Shown here piece after piece: positions 26,182 through 33,864 of a DNA stretch of 64,000 bases. The position numbers and the translations under genes were made by a program. This DNA comes from UBA2966 sp965242505 (GTDB lineage: Bacteria; Pseudomonadota; Alphaproteobacteria; UBA2966), in NCBI GenBank assembly GCA_965242505.1, contig OZ251449.1:2480001-2544000 (forward strand). Direction: 5' to 3'. How positions within the stretch are numbered: position 1 is the first letter of the stretch; every line of letters begins with the position of its first letter. The notes beneath the pieces are model-generated. The model was not told where the DNA came from. It saw nothing but the letters and a program-made list of their open reading frames with translations, and did not search any database.

Positions 26182-26868
26182 CTAGGGAATCAGCCGATAG
26201 CCGCCGGATTCGGTAATCAGGATCCGCGCCTGGGACGGATCGCGCTCTATCTTCTGGCGCAGGCGGTAGATGTGCGTTTCGAGCGTGTGAGTCGTCACGC
26301 CGGCGTTGTATCCCCAGACCTCCGAAAGGAGCGTGTCTCGGGGCACGGCCCGTGAGCCTGCCCGGTGGAGATACCTGAGAACCGAGGTTTCCTTTTCCGT
26401 CAGGCGGACCTTGCGCCCCCCCTCCTCCTCGGTCAGGAGCTTCGCGCCGGGACGAAAGACGTAGGGTCCGACGTGGAAGACGGCGTCTTCGCTTTGTTCG
26501 TGCTGCCGGAGCTGGGCTCGCATCCGCGCGACCAGAATCCTTATCCTGAAGGGCTTGGTGATGTAATCGTTGGCCCCCGACTCCAGTCCCAGGATCGTAT
26601 CCGCATCCGAATCGGCGCCGGTCAACATGATGATGGGGCACTTGACTCCGACTTGCCGCATGATTCGGCAGACTTCGCGGCCGTCCATGTCGGGGAGGCC
26701 GATATCGAGCAGCACGAGCTCGTAGCGTTCGTTCCTTGCGTTTTCCAGCGCGTCGACGCCGCTGGCCGCGGACGTCGTCCGGAATTCCCCGCGCGCGTCG
26801 AGCTGCTCGGACAACGATTCGCGCAACGCCTCGTCGTCCTCGACCAGCAGAACTTTCCTCGCCGTCAT
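26182..26868 (-). CDS. OmpR/PhoB-type response regulator
   Basis: A 228-residue two-domain regulator. The receiver has D11-D12 (VEDDEA), phospho-acceptor D55 in LVLLDIGLPD, T83 and K105 (YITKPF). The C-terminal winged helix (about 130-228) has the RLTEKETSVLRYLHRAG and VTTHTLETHIYRLRQKIE recognition region. No histidine kinase is next to it, so it is an orphan here. It is divergent from ribA (100-base gap) and 80 bases upstream of the MBL gene, with which it may be cotranscribed. Confidence 0.93.
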   Translation of the reverse strand: MTARKVLLVEDDEALRESLSEQLDARGEFRTTSAASGVDALENARNERYELVLLDIGLPDMDGREVCRIMRQVGVKCPIIMLTGADSDADTILGLESGANDYITKPFRIRILVARMRAQLRQHEQSEDAVFHVGPYVFRPGAKLLTEEEGGRKVRLTEKETSVLRYLHRAGSRAVPRDTLLSEVWGYNAGVTTHTLETHIYRLRQKIERDPSQARILITESGGYRLIP

Positions 26869-26968
26869 TCGTCGCCTGCCGTCCGGTCCCGAATCGAAGG
26901 TCGACGATGCTACACGATCCGAGGTCCGACAACCTTCCCGTCGCCTTCATGGTCTATACTCCCGCGCC

Positions 26969-28141
26969 ATGGACGCCCGCGGCGAAACACGGGAACGGCG
27001 AAGCGGCGAGCCGCGCGCGCCGGGATCCGCGTCGACCCGGCCGACGACCCGCTCCGTGGATCGCGCGATCTCGGACGTTCGGCGGGGCCTTCCGGTGGTC
27101 GTGACGGGCACCGGCGCGGACTTCGCGGTCGCCTTCGCGGCGGAACAGACGACTGGCGAAGCGCTGGCCTGGCTCGCGAACCTCGGCGGCGGTCATCCGA
27201 CGCTCGCGGTCACGGCCGAGCGCGCGGCCGTGCTGCGTGTTCCGCCCCCCGGCGCCGACGTCGCGGTCCTGAAGATCGGGGACGATCCGGACCCGGCCAT
27301 CATCCGCAACCTGTCCGATCCGACCGCGGACCTCGCCAATCCGTTGCGCGGGCCGTTCCGCGCCGCCGACGCGCCGCCGTCCGCGTCCGTCGCGGCGTCC
27401 GTGGAGTTGTGCAAACTCGCCAAGCTCCTTCCGGCGGCGGTGACCGCGTCCTTCACGGACGAGGATCGACCGCGGGCCGAGGCCTTCGCGGCGGCCAACG
27501 ACCTGCTCCTGGTGACCGCCGAAGACATCGCCGGGTTCCAGGAGAACGCGGCGAGGACACTGGTCCGCGTGGCCTCCGCGCGCGTGCCGTTTCCGGGCTC
27601 GGAAACCGCGGAAGTCATTGCCTTTCGACCCGGCGACGGCGGGATCGAGCACCTCGCCATCGTCGTCGGCGAGCCGGTCCGCGGGTCCGTGGTGCCGACG
27701 CGGCTGCACTCGGAGTGTTTCACCGGAGACTTGCTCGAATCCCTGCGCTGCGATTGCGGGACCCAGCTGCGGGCCGCCATGGACGCGCTGGCGAAGGAAG
27801 GAGGCGGCGTGTTGTTGTACCTCGCGCAGGAAGGCCGCGGCATCGGCCTGATCAACAAGCTGCGGGCCTACCGCCTTCAGGACCAGGGTTTCGACACCTA
27901 CGACGCAAACGCGCGGCTGGGCTTCGCGTTCGACGAGCGCTTCTTCGAGTCCGCGGCGCGAATGCTCGAGCTGCTCGGCATCTCCCGGGTGCGCCTTCTG
28001 ACCAACAATCCGGGAAAGGTGGAGGGGTTGCGGCAGTGTGGAATCGACGTCGTCGAGCGGGCACCGCACGCCTTCCCGGCCACCGCGCACAACGCCCATT
28101 ACCTCGATGCGAAAGCCAGACGGGCCGGCCACGTCCTTTAG
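26969..28141 (+). CDS. ribA: GTP cyclohydrolase II with N-terminal RibB-like domain
   Basis: A 390-residue protein. The C-terminal half is a standard GTP cyclohydrolase II: zinc ligands C250, C261 and C263 (CFTGDLLESLRCDCG), AQEGRGIGLINKLRAY and LLTNNPGKVEGL. It makes the pyrimidine precursor of riboflavin. The N-terminal ~200 residues look like the RibB-type domain seen in alphaproteobacterial RibA but lack the REGD-type catalytic motif of DHBP synthase, so only the GTP step is expected. A separate ribB must lie elsewhere. Confidence 0.92.
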   Translation: MDARGETRERRSGEPRAPGSASTRPTTRSVDRAISDVRRGLPVVVTGTGADFAVAFAAEQTTGEALAWLANLGGGHPTLAVTAERAAVLRVPPPGADVAVLKIGDDPDPAIIRNLSDPTADLANPLRGPFRAADAPPSASVAASVELCKLAKLLPAAVTASFTDEDRPRAEAFAAANDLLLVTAEDIAGFQENAARTLVRVASARVPFPGSETAEVIAFRPGDGGIEHLAIVVGEPVRGSVVPTRLHSECFTGDLLESLRCDCGTQLRAAMDALAKEGGGVLLYLAQEGRGIGLINKLRAYRLQDQGFDTYDANARLGFAFDERFFESAARMLELLGISRVRLLTNNPGKVEGLRQCGIDVVERAPHAFPATAHNAHYLDAKARRAGHVL

Positions 28142-28142
28142 G

Positions 28143-28421
28143 CGGCATTTCTCGCACCGGCGGAGAATCGAGGGTTTCGCGGCGCCGCAGGACCGCGGTC
28201 GACCCTCCTCCCGACCTCCCCCCTGTCAGGGGGGAGGAGTGTAGATGGTTCTCTCCGGGACAGGGAGGAGAGCGCGCGGGGCGGCGCGTCCCCTCTTCTC
28301 CCTCCCCCTGGCAGGGGGAGGGTCGGGGTGGGGGTCGCGCCAGGGAAGAGGAGCGCGAACGGACCCTGCGGCGGCACCGTCGCCGGACGGGGCTCGTGGA
28401 CGAGCAGTGCGGGAAATGCGG
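28143..28421 (+). repeat. Intergenic repeat A, copy 4 (full length)
   Basis: Both termini are visible: GGCATTTCTCGC on the left and GCGGGAAATGC on the right, an imperfect inverted pair. Inside are the two hairpin blocks, CCTCCCCCCTGTCAGGGGGG (about 28215-28237) and CCCTCCCCCTGGCAGGGGGA (about 28303-28325), followed by GGTCGGGGTGGGGGTCGCG. It fills most of the ribA to L,D-transpeptidase gap, with about 60 further bases before the next ATG in which I see nothing else. Confidence 0.8.
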
Positions 28422-28480
28422 ATCAGGCGGCCCTCTCGGCCGTGGAGCCGCGCCTCGGAGCGGCGCGCGAGTCGGGATCG

Positions 28481-28990
28481 ATGAACCGCATCGTCGTCAA
28501 CGCGGAGGCGACGCTCGCCTTCCGCGGGGGCGTCCATCGTTGCGCTCTCGGCCGGAACGGCGTGACCGCGGAAAAACGGGAGGGCGACGCCGCGACGCCG
28601 GCGGGCGTCCATCCCTTGCGGGAAGTGTTCTACCGACGGGATCGCATACCCCGTCCGAAGACCGGGCTCCCTGTCTGGCCGATTCGGCCGTGCGACGGCT
28701 GGTGCGACGATCCGAAAGATCCGGCTTACAACCGGCTGGTACCTCTGCCCTACCCCGCCAGCGCCGAAAGGCTGTGGCGCGACGATCGCGTTTACGACGT
28801 GGTCGTGGTGATCGGCCACAACGACCGGCCGCCGACTCCGGGGCGGGGCAGCGCGATCTTTCTGCACGTCGCGCGCGACTCGTTCGCGCCGACCGCGGGA
28901 TGCGTCGCGCTCGCGATGGACGGCCTTCTCGCCGTGCTGAAGGACTGCGACCGGGATACGAAAATCGACATAAGGGGACCCGCTTATTGA
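28481..28990 (+). CDS. L,D-transpeptidase (YkuD) family protein
   Basis: A 169-residue single YkuD domain. The catalytic signature is seen as H129 in AIFLHVARDS and C141 in FAPTAGCVALAM, with the preceding GHNDRPPTPGRG. The family makes 3-3 crosslinks in peptidoglycan or anchors proteins to it. There is no clear signal peptide at this start, as is common in the alphaproteobacterial short form, so its route to the periplasm is unclear. It lies downstream of ribA, beyond a repeat A copy, on the same strand. Confidence 0.88.
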   Translation: MNRIVVNAEATLAFRGGVHRCALGRNGVTAEKREGDAATPAGVHPLREVFYRRDRIPRPKTGLPVWPIRPCDGWCDDPKDPAYNRLVPLPYPASAERLWRDDRVYDVVVVIGHNDRPPTPGRGSAIFLHVARDSFAPTAGCVALAMDGLLAVLKDCDRDTKIDIRGPAY

Positions 28991-29057
28991 AAACCGAGAG
29001 GGCTAGCCGAACTCGCCCAGCCGCACAAGCGTGGAATCCATAGCATAATCGACGCCT

Positions 29058-29645
29058 CTAAGGCGACCACTGAGAGTCTGTATACCAAACCTCTGATTCA
29101 TAGGGCCTCCAAACACATCCACCTTCAATGTGCCACCATGGATCGAGATCAAATACTACATAATCAGGGCTCTGCTTGCAGCATATTTGTTTCTTCTTCG
29201 AAGCATCCTCAAGCAGCTGTGTAACCACTTCATCGGGCACATTCCGTTGATGAACCAAAGAATTTATTATTGTATTCAATATCTTCACTTTCTGCCTTCC
29301 CACCACACCGATAAAGCAGGCATTATGCCATCCGTTCCTCTGGTGAAGTTCGCCGTGGCTGAAGTTAACGCTCGGTGCAGGGCCAGTTGAGTATGTGTAT
29401 ACGCTAGCTCGCACGTCTTGGTGAGCATCCGCATACACCCCGAGTGAAAACGTCACGAACGAACTCCACTCACTGAACGCAAGGAAGAAACTATCCTCGT
29501 CTAGTTCAATGGTCTGAACGGGTGATCTCGATCTCCGAAAGGACAGGAAACCTGTTGCCTCCTTCATATCTTCCGTGGATGAATTCGGGATTCTTCTTGC
29601 GAATTCATAAGATTCCTTTGACTTGAATCTCGTTTCAATCGTCAT
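29058..29645 (-). CDS. Unrecognised protein in an AT-richer patch (likely transferred)
   Basis: A 195-residue protein starting MTIETRFKSKESYEFARRIP with a good ribosome site (AGAGAGGA, seven bases before the ATG). I do not recognise its family. It has no signal peptide or membrane segment, several aromatic-rich stretches (FFLAFSEWSSFVTFSLG, VVFDLDPWWHIEGG) and a lone CC pair (about 148-149). Its base composition is much more AT-rich than its neighbours, with codons ending in A/T. With repeat B 77 bases upstream and repeat A on both sides, it looks acquired. Confidence 0.65.
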   Translation of the reverse strand: MTIETRFKSKESYEFARRIPNSSTEDMKEATGFLSFRRSRSPVQTIELDEDSFFLAFSEWSSFVTFSLGVYADAHQDVRASVYTYSTGPAPSVNFSHGELHQRNGWHNACFIGVVGRQKVKILNTIINSLVHQRNVPDEVVTQLLEDASKKKQICCKQSPDYVVFDLDPWWHIEGGCVWRPYESEVWYTDSQWSP

Positions 29646-29721
29646 CGCGTTCCTCTCTAAATTTTCCTTCGATCCGGACCAACGAGCCGATCCTTCAAGA
29701 CTACCACAACCCGTTGTCCGG

Positions 29722-29893
29722 GTTCAATACATATGAGACGCCACGTAGGCCGCCGGGAGCGACGCGTCAAGCCGCCTTGCGGCTGCTCCGGTCCTTCGGG
29801 TGACTCGTCCGCTCCCAACGGCTCCGAGGACGGCCATGGCAAGACCGGATACCGACCGGCCCAATAGGCCGTGTCTCACATCTGTCTGAACCA
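29722..29893 (-). repeat. Repeat B, copy 1
   Basis: The reverse complement of this 172-base stretch matches 42174-42378: shared blocks include TGGTTCAGACA at one end, GGCCGGTCGGTA, GCCATGGCCG, GGGTCACCCGAAGG-like, GGCTTGACGCG and GGCGTCTCAT-ATGTATTGAAC at the other. The two ends are imperfect inverted repeats (GTTCA-ACATAT-GAGA), so it looks like a degraded small transposable element. Confidence 0.7.
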
Positions 29894-29897
29894 AGTC

Positions 29898-29980
29898 ACC
29901 CTCGCCCTTGGCTAAGGGAAGAGTATGAATAGACCCTGCGGCACCCCCGTCGCTGGATGAGTCTTGCGGATAAGCAGGTA
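29898..29980 (+). repeat. Intergenic repeat A, copy 5 (right-end fragment, diverged)
   Basis: CACCCTCGCCCTTGGCTAAGG and then GAATAGACCCTGCGGCACCC, CCGTCGCTGGATGAGTCTTG, CGGATAAGCAGG match the right third of repeat A copies 4 and 7. Directly abuts repeat B copy 1. The 368-base gap before the PLP-protein gene is almost wholly repeat-derived. Confidence 0.6.
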
Positions 29981-30013
29981 AGGGGATGACTCCGCGCGGC
30001 GGGCGGCGATGGA

Positions 30014-30727
30014 TCACCGCGAGTCGCGGGGACCGAAGATGGCGGCGCCGATCCGGACGTGGGTCGCGCCGAAGGCGATGGCGATCTCGTAATCGCCGCT
30101 CATCCCCATGCTGACCCAGGGGAGGCCGTTCCGTTCTGCGATCTTGGCCGAGAGCGCGAAATAGGGGGAAGGTTCCTGATCGAATGGCGGGATGCACATC
30201 ACGCCCCGCACGCGCAGTCGATACCGTTCCCGGCATTCCGCGATGAACCGGTCGGCCTCCATCGGCGGCGCGCCCGCCTTCTGGGATTCCTCGCCGACGT
30301 TCACCTGGACGAAGCAGTCCCGTTGCCGGCCCGCGCGCGACATTTCCTCCGACAGAACCCTGGCGAGTTTCGGCCGATCGACCGTCTGGATGACGTCGAA
30401 CGCGGCGACCGCCGCCTTCGCCTTGTTGGTCTGAAGCGGACCGATCAAATGGAGCTCCACGGAGGGGAAAGCCTCCCTGAGCGGCGGCCACTTCGCCTCC
30501 GCTTCCTGGACCCGATTCTCCCCGAAGACCCGGTGGCCCGCGTCCAGCGCGGGCGTGATGCGTTCGGCGCCGTGGGTCTTGGAGACCGCGATCAGACTCG
30601 TGTCCGATGCCTGCCGGCGGGATTCCCGTGCGGCCTCCTCGATTCGCTCCTGCGCGGTTCGAAGGTTGGCCGCGACGTCGACGACATCCCGGCGGCGCTC
30701 CGTCGATTGCGGCGACTCCACCCTCAT
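30014..30727 (-). CDS. yggS: YggS/PLPBP family PLP homeostasis protein
   Basis: A 237-residue single-domain TIM-barrel PLP-binding protein. The Schiff-base Lys50 lies in SLIAVSKTHGAE, followed by HRVFGENRVQEAEAKW, HLIGPLQTNKAKAA and, near the C-terminus, WVSMGMSGDYEIAIAFGATHVRIGAAIFG. It binds PLP, is not known to catalyse a reaction, and controls free PLP and amino acid balance. The start MRVESPQSTE is chosen because the longer frame overlaps the divergent gene's leader. It is divergent from the thiamine-phosphate-synthase-like gene with 34 bases between. Confidence 0.93.
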   Translation of the reverse strand: MRVESPQSTERRRDVVDVAANLRTAQERIEEAARESRRQASDTSLIAVSKTHGAERITPALDAGHRVFGENRVQEAEAKWPPLREAFPSVELHLIGPLQTNKAKAAVAAFDVIQTVDRPKLARVLSEEMSRAGRQRDCFVQVNVGEESQKAGAPPMEADRFIAECRERYRLRVRGVMCIPPFDQEPSPYFALSAKIAERNGLPWVSMGMSGDYEIAIAFGATHVRIGAAIFGPRDSR

Positions 30728-30761
30728 GGCACTGTCGCGGAAGTCCTTCAAGGCCGAACGC

Positions 30762-31385
30762 ATGACCCTAACAGAGCTCGCCGCGCGCCTCAATTCGCGG
30801 CATCCCGGCGGGGGCGGATTGCCTTCGATCCTGTTGCTGACGGACGACGCGCGCTTGCCGGACCCACTGCCCGCCGCGGCGATGCTCCCCCGCGGCGCCG
30901 GGGTCGTTCTGCGCCACTACGAGGATCCGGATCGCCCCGCCCTGGCGCGGGAACTGGCCGGCCTGTGCCGACGCCGCGGCCTGCGGTTGCTCGTCGCCGG
31001 CGACGGCCCTCTGGCCATGCGCGTTTCCGCCGAGGGAGTCCACTTGCCCGAGAAACGTTCGGCGGAAGCGAGGCGATGGCGCCGTCTCTGTCCCCACTGG
31101 ATCGTCACGGCGGCCGCCCATTCGCTGCGCGGGCTCGTCGCGGCGTCGCGAGGCGGGTCGGACGCGGCGCTGCTCGGACCGGTGTTCGCCACCGAGAGCC
31201 ACCCCGGCGTCCGGCCGCTCGGAGCCGTTCGTTTCTCGGCGCTCAACCGAACGGCGAGGCGGACGCTGCGGAACTTCCCCGTGTACGCCCTCGGAGGCTT
31301 GGCCGCCGACACGGCCCCGCGCCTTTCGAGCAGCGGGGCGGTCGGGCTCGCCGCTATATCCGGCCTCTCCGTCCCTGGAACGTAG
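30762..31385 (+). CDS. Thiamine phosphate synthase-like (ThiE/TenI fold) protein
   Basis: A 207-residue TIM-barrel protein. SILLLTDDARLPDP (family L-TD start), VVLRHYEDPDR, LAGLCRRRGLRLLVAGD, GVHLPEKR, DAALLGPVFATESHPG and VYALGGLAAD follow ThiE/TenI order, with the phosphate-binding GP-F-T-S-P/HPG loop and GG. Some ThiE metal-site residues (ND) are replaced by GDGP. It could be a TenI-like paralogue rather than a true ThiE. Its last 32 bases overlap the 3' end of the convergent APS kinase gene. Confidence 0.75.
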   Translation: MTLTELAARLNSRHPGGGGLPSILLLTDDARLPDPLPAAAMLPRGAGVVLRHYEDPDRPALARELAGLCRRRGLRLLVAGDGPLAMRVSAEGVHLPEKRSAEARRWRRLCPHWIVTAAAHSLRGLVAASRGGSDAALLGPVFATESHPGVRPLGAVRFSALNRTARRTLRNFPVYALGGLAADTAPRLSSSGAVGLAAISGLSVPGT

Positions 31386-32043
31386 GCGCGCCCGGTTCGC
31401 CATTCAGCGGCAGGGCGGCCTCGACGTAGGACGTCACGTATTCGACGCATGACGGGACGTCGTTCGCCGCCGTGTCGACGACGAGATCGGGCGCCTCGGG
31501 CGTTTCGTAGGGGGCCGAGATTCCCGTGAAGTCCTTGATCTCCCCGCGTCGCGCCCGAACGTAAAGGCCCTTGGGGTCTCGACGTTCGCAGACCTCGAGC
31601 GGCGCCTTGACGTAGATCTCGTGGAAATCGTCTCCCGCCGCGGCGCGGGCGCGGGCGCGGTCGGAACGATACGGAGAGATGACCGCCGAGACGACGACGA
31701 TGCCGGCGCGCGAGAACAGCGCCGCGACCTCCCCCACCCGTCGAATATTCTCGGCGCGGTCTTCGGGGGAAAACCCGAGGTCCGCGTTGAGTCCGCGGCG
31801 CATGGCGTCGCCGTCCAGCACGTAGACCTCGTACCCCTTCTCGAACAGCGATCGTTCCACCCCGACGGCCAGGGTGGACTTGCCCGCGCCGGAGAGGCCC
31901 GTGAACCAGAGCACGCCCCCGCGGTGCCCGTGTCTTGCGGCGCGGGCGCCGGTTCGGACTTGGCGGACCGCCTGCATTACGTTCGCCTTCCGGCGCGGCG
32001 ACATGGAGCCCGCGATCCGTCGCCGGGGACCGGGGCGGGGCAT
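31354..32043 (-). CDS. cysC: Adenylyl-sulfate (APS) kinase
   Basis: A 229-residue kinase. The P-loop GLSGAGKST is at 49-57, followed by VLDGDAMRRGLNADLGFSPEDRAENIRR (APS-binding region), VVSAVISPYRSDRARAR, EIYVKAPLEVCERRDPKGLY and FTGISAPYE, the standard CysC order. It phosphorylates APS to PAPS. It lies 10 bases downstream of a sulfotransferase gene on the same strand, so donor and consumer are made together. MSPRRKANVM at 32004 is an alternative start. It overlaps the convergent ThiE-like gene by 32 bases. Confidence 0.92.
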   Translation of the reverse strand: MPRPGPRRRIAGSMSPRRKANVMQAVRQVRTGARAARHGHRGGVLWFTGLSGAGKSTLAVGVERSLFEKGYEVYVLDGDAMRRGLNADLGFSPEDRAENIRRVGEVAALFSRAGIVVVSAVISPYRSDRARARAAAGDDFHEIYVKAPLEVCERRDPKGLYVRARRGEIKDFTGISAPYETPEAPDLVVDTAANDVPSCVEYVTSYVEAALPLNGEPGAPTFQGRRGRI

Positions 32044-32053
32044 GTGGACTCGC

Positions 32054-32977
32054 TCAGAATACCGGCGCGCCCTGGTCGTCGAGATAGCCGTGCGCCTCCA
32101 TGACCTCCCGGTGGTCGCCGACGATGCGGGACGCCTGCTCTTCGGTCAGGTGGTCGCGCCACTTCCCCATTTTTCCCGAACGGAAAAACCGGATCCGGGT
32201 CTCGCCTCGGAACTCGGCGGTCTCCGGCGCCGTTTCCAGGCCCTCGCCCCGGAACGACGGATGCTCCCGGGCCGGAATGGCCTCGACGAACCCCTGGGCT
32301 CTCTCCTGATTCGCCAATGCGTCGAACGAACTGAATTCGATGGCCTTCTCGCACCGTCCGGGATCTTCGGGCAGCTCCAGGAATCCGACGAGTCGGGAAA
32401 ACGAGTCGACCGGTTCGAGAAGCATGTCCTCGTAACGCATGACGTGGACCTTGAGGCCCGGAGCCTCGACCCAGCTCCGGACGTGCTCGCTCCAGCTCCC
32501 CAGGAACTGGAAGACCTGCCGTTCCGTTCCGCCCAAGGCGTTCTGTTCCGAGCCCAGCCTCTCGATCGCTTCGTCGCAGGTCATGCCGTAGTGATGCGCA
32601 TAGCTCAGCGCGACGTCGAGCGGATTGCGCATGATGTACACGGCGCCCTCCGTGGCCTCGGGATTGATGGTCGGGAGGTCGTCGAGGTACGCGATCGCGT
32701 TGTGGGTCTTGACGATCGTCGTGTTCCGGCTTTCGTGCGCGAACCTTTCGTGCACGGCGAGCCGCAGTTCCTGGGTCTCCTTCGGCGACAGCGGTTCGGT
32801 TATGGGGAACCCGAGGACCTCTTCGTAGTAGTGCTTGGGGCCGTCGCCCCTGACGAATTCGGGAAGGTCGTTTATCGGGACGGGCGAACGGCCGTCCACC
32901 AGGTAGTTCGCAAGGAAGGCGCGAACCCAAGTGTTTCCGGATTTGGGGTACGATGCGAGCCACAGGACTCCAGGCAC
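32054..32977 (-). CDS. PAPS-dependent sulfotransferase
   Basis: A 307-residue sulfotransferase domain protein starting with GTG. The PAPS 5'-phosphosulfate loop ASYPKSGNTWVRAFL is at 8-22, KTHNA supplies the catalytic-His region, and the 3'-phosphate loop is MRNPLDVALSYAHHYG. The C-terminus has FFRSGKMGKWRDHLT, the RKG-like block. It transfers sulfate to a hydroxyl or amine on a small molecule or glycan; the acceptor is unknown. It is paired with cysC. The pattern resembles the eukaryotic cytosolic type, which also occurs in bacteria. Confidence 0.9.
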   Translation of the reverse strand: MPGVLWLASYPKSGNTWVRAFLANYLVDGRSPVPINDLPEFVRGDGPKHYYEEVLGFPITEPLSPKETQELRLAVHERFAHESRNTTIVKTHNAIAYLDDLPTINPEATEGAVYIMRNPLDVALSYAHHYGMTCDEAIERLGSEQNALGGTERQVFQFLGSWSEHVRSWVEAPGLKVHVMRYEDMLLEPVDSFSRLVGFLELPEDPGRCEKAIEFSSFDALANQERAQGFVEAIPAREHPSFRGEGLETAPETAEFRGETRIRFFRSGKMGKWRDHLTEEQASRIVGDHREVMEAHGYLDDQGAPVF

Positions 32978-33081
32978 GGCCCTTCCTCGTTCTGGGAAGC
33001 GCGAATCCCGGACCCGCGCCTTCGGGTTACGCCGAGACCGGTATCTATCGCAATCGGGATTCGGCTACAAGCCGGGTCGCC

Positions 33082-33852
33082 TCACCGCGCCTCGAAGGCC
33101 GGCCGCATCTCGGCGATGATGGCCTCGGCGGCGGCGCGCCGGTCGTCCCGGGCGATGATCGGCCGCCCCACCACGAGGTAGTCGGCTCCCGCGGCGATGG
33201 CCGCGGAGGGGGTCGCGACGCGCTTCTGGTCGTCGCCGGCCGCCGACGCCGGCCGCACGCCCGGAGTGACGATAACGAAGCCCTCGGGCGCCATGGCGCG
33301 GATCGCCGCCGCCTCGCGTCCCGACGCGACGACGCCGTCCAGACCGGCGTTCATGGCGCGCGAAGCCCGTTCCACGGCCAGGTCGGCCACCGTCCGATGG
33401 CGACCGAGGGCCGCCGCGTCGGCGTCGTCGACGCTGGTCAACACCGTCACGAGCAGGAGCTTCGGATGCGCGCGGTCGCCGCGCCCCTCCAAGGCGGCCC
33501 CGATCGCCTGGTCGGTGGCCTCGCCGCTGCCCTGAATGGTCAGGAAGGTCGCCCCGATCCGGCTCGCGCCGGCCACGCCGCCCCGCATGGTCGCTCCGAT
33601 GTCGGCGTACTTGTAGTCGATGAAGACCCGCCGGCCGGTCTCGAGCAGTTCCCGGATGAAGGGCTGGACGTCGCCGTCCCACTGGAGATGCAGGCCGATC
33701 TTGTAGAACGTGACGATGCCGTCGAGCGCGCGCGCGATCTCGCGCGCCTCGGCGACGGTGGGAACGTCGAGCGCGACGATGAGGCGGTCGGAGGCGTCGA
33801 CCGGCGGTCCGCCGCCGCGGACGGCGAAGGATGCCGGAGCGGCTCCAGTCAA
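33082..33852 (-). CDS. pyrF: Orotidine 5'-phosphate decarboxylase
   Basis: A 256-residue TIM-barrel enzyme. LIVALDVPTVAEA opens the barrel, the catalytic D79-x-K81-x2-D84 lies in FIDYKYADIGATM (usually DLKFHDIPNT), and the C-terminus has FVIVTPGVRPASAAGDDQKR and LVVGRPIIA. It makes UMP. It starts with TTG, 12 bases after the aminotransferase gene. The first ~20 residues are an unusual extension, so a slightly later start cannot be excluded. The IGAT variant is at the place of IPNT. Confidence 0.9.
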   Translation of the reverse strand: MTGAAPASFAVRGGGPPVDASDRLIVALDVPTVAEAREIARALDGIVTFYKIGLHLQWDGDVQPFIRELLETGRRVFIDYKYADIGATMRGGVAGASRIGATFLTIQGSGEATDQAIGAALEGRGDRAHPKLLLVTVLTSVDDADAAALGRHRTVADLAVERASRAMNAGLDGVVASGREAAAIRAMAPEGFVIVTPGVRPASAAGDDQKRVATPSAAIAAGADYLVVGRPIIARDDRRAAAEAIIAEMRPAFEAR

Positions 33853-33864
33853 ACCGGACCCGCT

